From positions 1 through 53,563 of the forward strand of contig CAMOZY010000009.1 of assembly GCA_946631295.1 (NCBI GenBank): a stretch of 53,563 nucleotides of DNA. The letters run 5' to 3'. The translations under genes and the position numbers were made by a program. The stretch is from an uncultured Lachnospiraceae bacterium. GTDB lineage: Bacteria; Bacillota; Clostridia; Lachnospirales; Lachnospiraceae. Of this stretch, positions 52,245 through 53,563 are shown piece after piece (position 1 is the first letter of the stretch; the number at the start of each line of letters is the position of its first letter). Below the pieces are notes generated by a model that was not told where the DNA came from, did not search any database, and saw nothing but the letters and a program-made list of their open reading frames with translations.

Positions 52245-53335
52245 GTAAATACGGTTTTATCGGACTCGGACTGATCGGAGGCTCTCTTGCAAGAGCACTT
52301 AAGAATCACGATGAGTCATGCGTTATTGCAGCATATAACAGAAGCGAGGCTTCACTTGAAGCAGCTGTAAATGATGGAGTGGTCGATATCCCTCTTCATG
52401 AGATAGGGGAAGGTTTCAGTGACTGCGATGTCATTTTTTTATGTCTGCCTGTTGTGACAAATGCTGAGGCACTGGGTAAGCTTGCTCCATTTGTAAGCGA
52501 AAGTACCATCGTCACAGATGTCAGTTCTGTTAAGGGTTCCATTATGAAGGCTGCAGAGGCTGCCGGATTAAAGGATCGCTTTGTCGGAGGACATCCGATG
52601 GCAGGTTCTGAGAGGACAGGCTATATCGCTTCATCAAAGGACCTGTACAGGAATGCATATTATATCATAACACCTTACGAAGAGGGAGATGAGAAAGCTG
52701 AAGTTATAAGAAAGCTTGCTTCTGATGTGGGGGCTATTCCAATCGTCATGGATGCCAAAAAGCATGACAGGATAGTTGCCGGTGTGAGCCATATTCCTCA
52801 CCTTGCAGCAGCAGCTTTGGTCGAACTTGTCAAGAATAATGATTATTCCGATGGACTGATGAAGGTTGTGGCAGCCGGTGGATTCAAGGATATAACAAGA
52901 GTTGCATCTTCTTCACCTGCAATGTGGAAGGAGATATGCGAATCCAATGATGTGAACATTTCTGAATTTCTCGGTGACCTGATAGACAGACTCTCAGAGA
53001 TCAGGGAGAAGGTATCTGGAGGTGACGGCGAATATATTGCTGAACTTTTCGATGATGCCGGAACCTACAGGAATTCCTTTAACACCCTGAGCGCAGGACC
53101 AATCAAGGATTCACACAAATTTTCCGTTGATATTTCAGATGAACCCGGTGCGATTGCATCGGTTGCAACGATCCTTGCTGTCAGCGGCATCAATATCAAG
53201 AATATCGGAATCCAGCATAACCGTGAATATATCGGCGGTGATATGACGGTAGGATTCTGGGACGGAGAATCAAGGACCAAGGCAGCAGAGATACTTAAGG
53301 GTAAGGGATATATCCTGCACGGGGATAATATCTGA
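52241..53335 (+). CDS. tyrA: Prephenate dehydrogenase with ACT domain
   Basis: TyrA oxidises prephenate to 4-hydroxyphenylpyruvate in tyrosine synthesis. The 364-residue protein has a Rossmann domain start (GLGLIGGSLARALK), the catalytic GGHPMAGSERTG with the key His, and a helical dimerisation domain with HDRIVAGVSHIPH. A C-terminal ACT domain (about 290-360, FSVDISDEPGAIASVATIL) probably mediates tyrosine feedback inhibition. Confidence 0.94.
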   Translation: MSKYGFIGLGLIGGSLARALKNHDESCVIAAYNRSEASLEAAVNDGVVDIPLHEIGEGFSDCDVIFLCLPVVTNAEALGKLAPFVSESTIVTDVSSVKGSIMKAAEAAGLKDRFVGGHPMAGSERTGYIASSKDLYRNAYYIITPYEEGDEKAEVIRKLASDVGAIPIVMDAKKHDRIVAGVSHIPHLAAAALVELVKNNDYSDGLMKVVAAGGFKDITRVASSSPAMWKEICESNDVNISEFLGDLIDRLSEIREKVSGGDGEYIAELFDDAGTYRNSFNTLSAGPIKDSHKFSVDISDEPGAIASVATILAVSGINIKNIGIQHNREYIGGDMTVGFWDGESRTKAAEILKGKGYILHGDNI

Positions 53336-53352
53336 CGTGACATATTGTTTAT

Positions 53353-53400
53353 AGAGGGCCCGGCTTTTAGACACAATTAAAAGCCGGGCTCTGTTTTTTT
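53353..53400 (+). terminator. Intrinsic terminator after tyrA
   Basis: A 13-14 base stem built on GCCCGGCTTTT / AAAAGCCGGGC with a ten-base loop is followed by TTTTTTT. Confidence 0.9.
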
Positions 53401-53465
53401 GACAGATCTGTACATTTTTTAACAGAAATATTGTAGTTTGAATATCAAATTTTTTTGCTTTTTTA

Positions 53466-53494
53466 TTGCGACATTTCAAGGTTTACTGTAAAAT
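53466..53494 (+). promoter_or_regulatory. Promoter of the gene beyond the window
   Basis: TTGCGA (53466-53471) and TAAAAT (53489-53494) are 17 bases apart. The downstream GAGGAGGT at 53555-53562 is the ribosome site of a gene whose start codon lies past the window. Confidence 0.65.
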
Positions 53495-53497
53495 ATG

Positions 53498-53545
53498 TTT
53501 GTGCGAATTTATAAATTTTCAGAATATTTGTAAAATTTGCACAAA
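53498..53545 (+). repeat. 5'-leader inverted repeat before the next gene
   Basis: The 13-base arms TTTGTGCGAATTT (53498-53510) and AAATTTGCACAAA (53533-53545) pair fully as RNA, with one G-U. They surround 22 AT-rich bases, right at the predicted transcription start. Confidence 0.6.
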
Positions 53546-53563
53546 TACAATTTCGAGGAGGTC

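Noticed and set aside
1-53563. CRISPR arrays, insertion sequences, tRNA genes, phage genes, c-di-GMP riboswitches
   Set aside because: I looked for repeated units, transposase motifs, cloverleaf patterns and the GEMM core on both strands and saw none; short or diverged examples could be missed by eye.

Overview
The window reads as chromosomal DNA of an anaerobic Gram-positive Clostridia, most likely a Lachnospiraceae of the Butyrivibrio/Pseudobutyrivibrio kind. This rests on moderate-to-low GC, strong GGAGG ribosome sites, a six-gene Rnf complex, a separate IspH and four-domain S1 protein, ATP-type PEP carboxykinase and a biotin-less decarboxylase alpha subunit. The genus is an inference. There are no tRNA or rRNA genes, insertion sequences, phage genes or CRISPR arrays, and no gene-free stretch exceeds 300 bases.

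Layout. 1-6.6 kb: the 3' end of an oxaloacetate decarboxylase/PycB-type gene, then TetR and RpiR regulators, an HI0933-type flavoprotein, cmk, ispH and an S1-domain protein. 6.7-8.7 kb: a CheR-type methyltransferase facing a DEDD exonuclease-like gene across a bidirectional terminator. 8.7-15.3 kb: rnfCDGEAB plus a GH25-like membrane protein that has lost catalytic acids; RnfE carries a four-cysteine motif and a long charged tail. 15.4-19.5 kb: a reverse-strand AP2-domain protein, thrC and an M24 aminopeptidase.

19.5-36.6 kb: a long co-directional surface-polysaccharide block. It opens with a PqqD-like protein and a Gram-positive Pel-type set: a pseudo-SDR/PelD fusion with a retained RxxD c-di-GMP motif, PelE-like, a DUF2194-like protein, PelF and PelG. 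DUF2304, GT4, GT2, DUF4832-like, a large GT-C-like membrane protein, a Stealth phosphotransferase and a flippase follow. A small PilZ protein at 51.4 kb is a second likely c-di-GMP reader.

36.6-42.2 kb: the most novel-looking part. A nucleotidyltransferase, a 162-residue leader-bearing protein with four cysteines, a peptidase-less peptide-type ABC exporter, a PqqD-HPr-kinase-like fusion and a soluble S26-type peptidase form a compact set. It looks like a leader-guided protein or peptide export and modification system, with no recognised lanthionine, radical-SAM or lasso enzyme. The small protein has its own promoter, a direct repeat upstream, a palindrome centred on its -10 box, and a hairpin separating it from the exporter gene.

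42.2-53.6 kb: housekeeping returns: pckA, a 6S-like RNA, a YihY membrane protein, pheST, an M18 aminopeptidase, queA, a PilZ protein, a VanZ-like protein and tyrA. The window ends at the promoter, a UTR hairpin and the ribosome site of the next gene.
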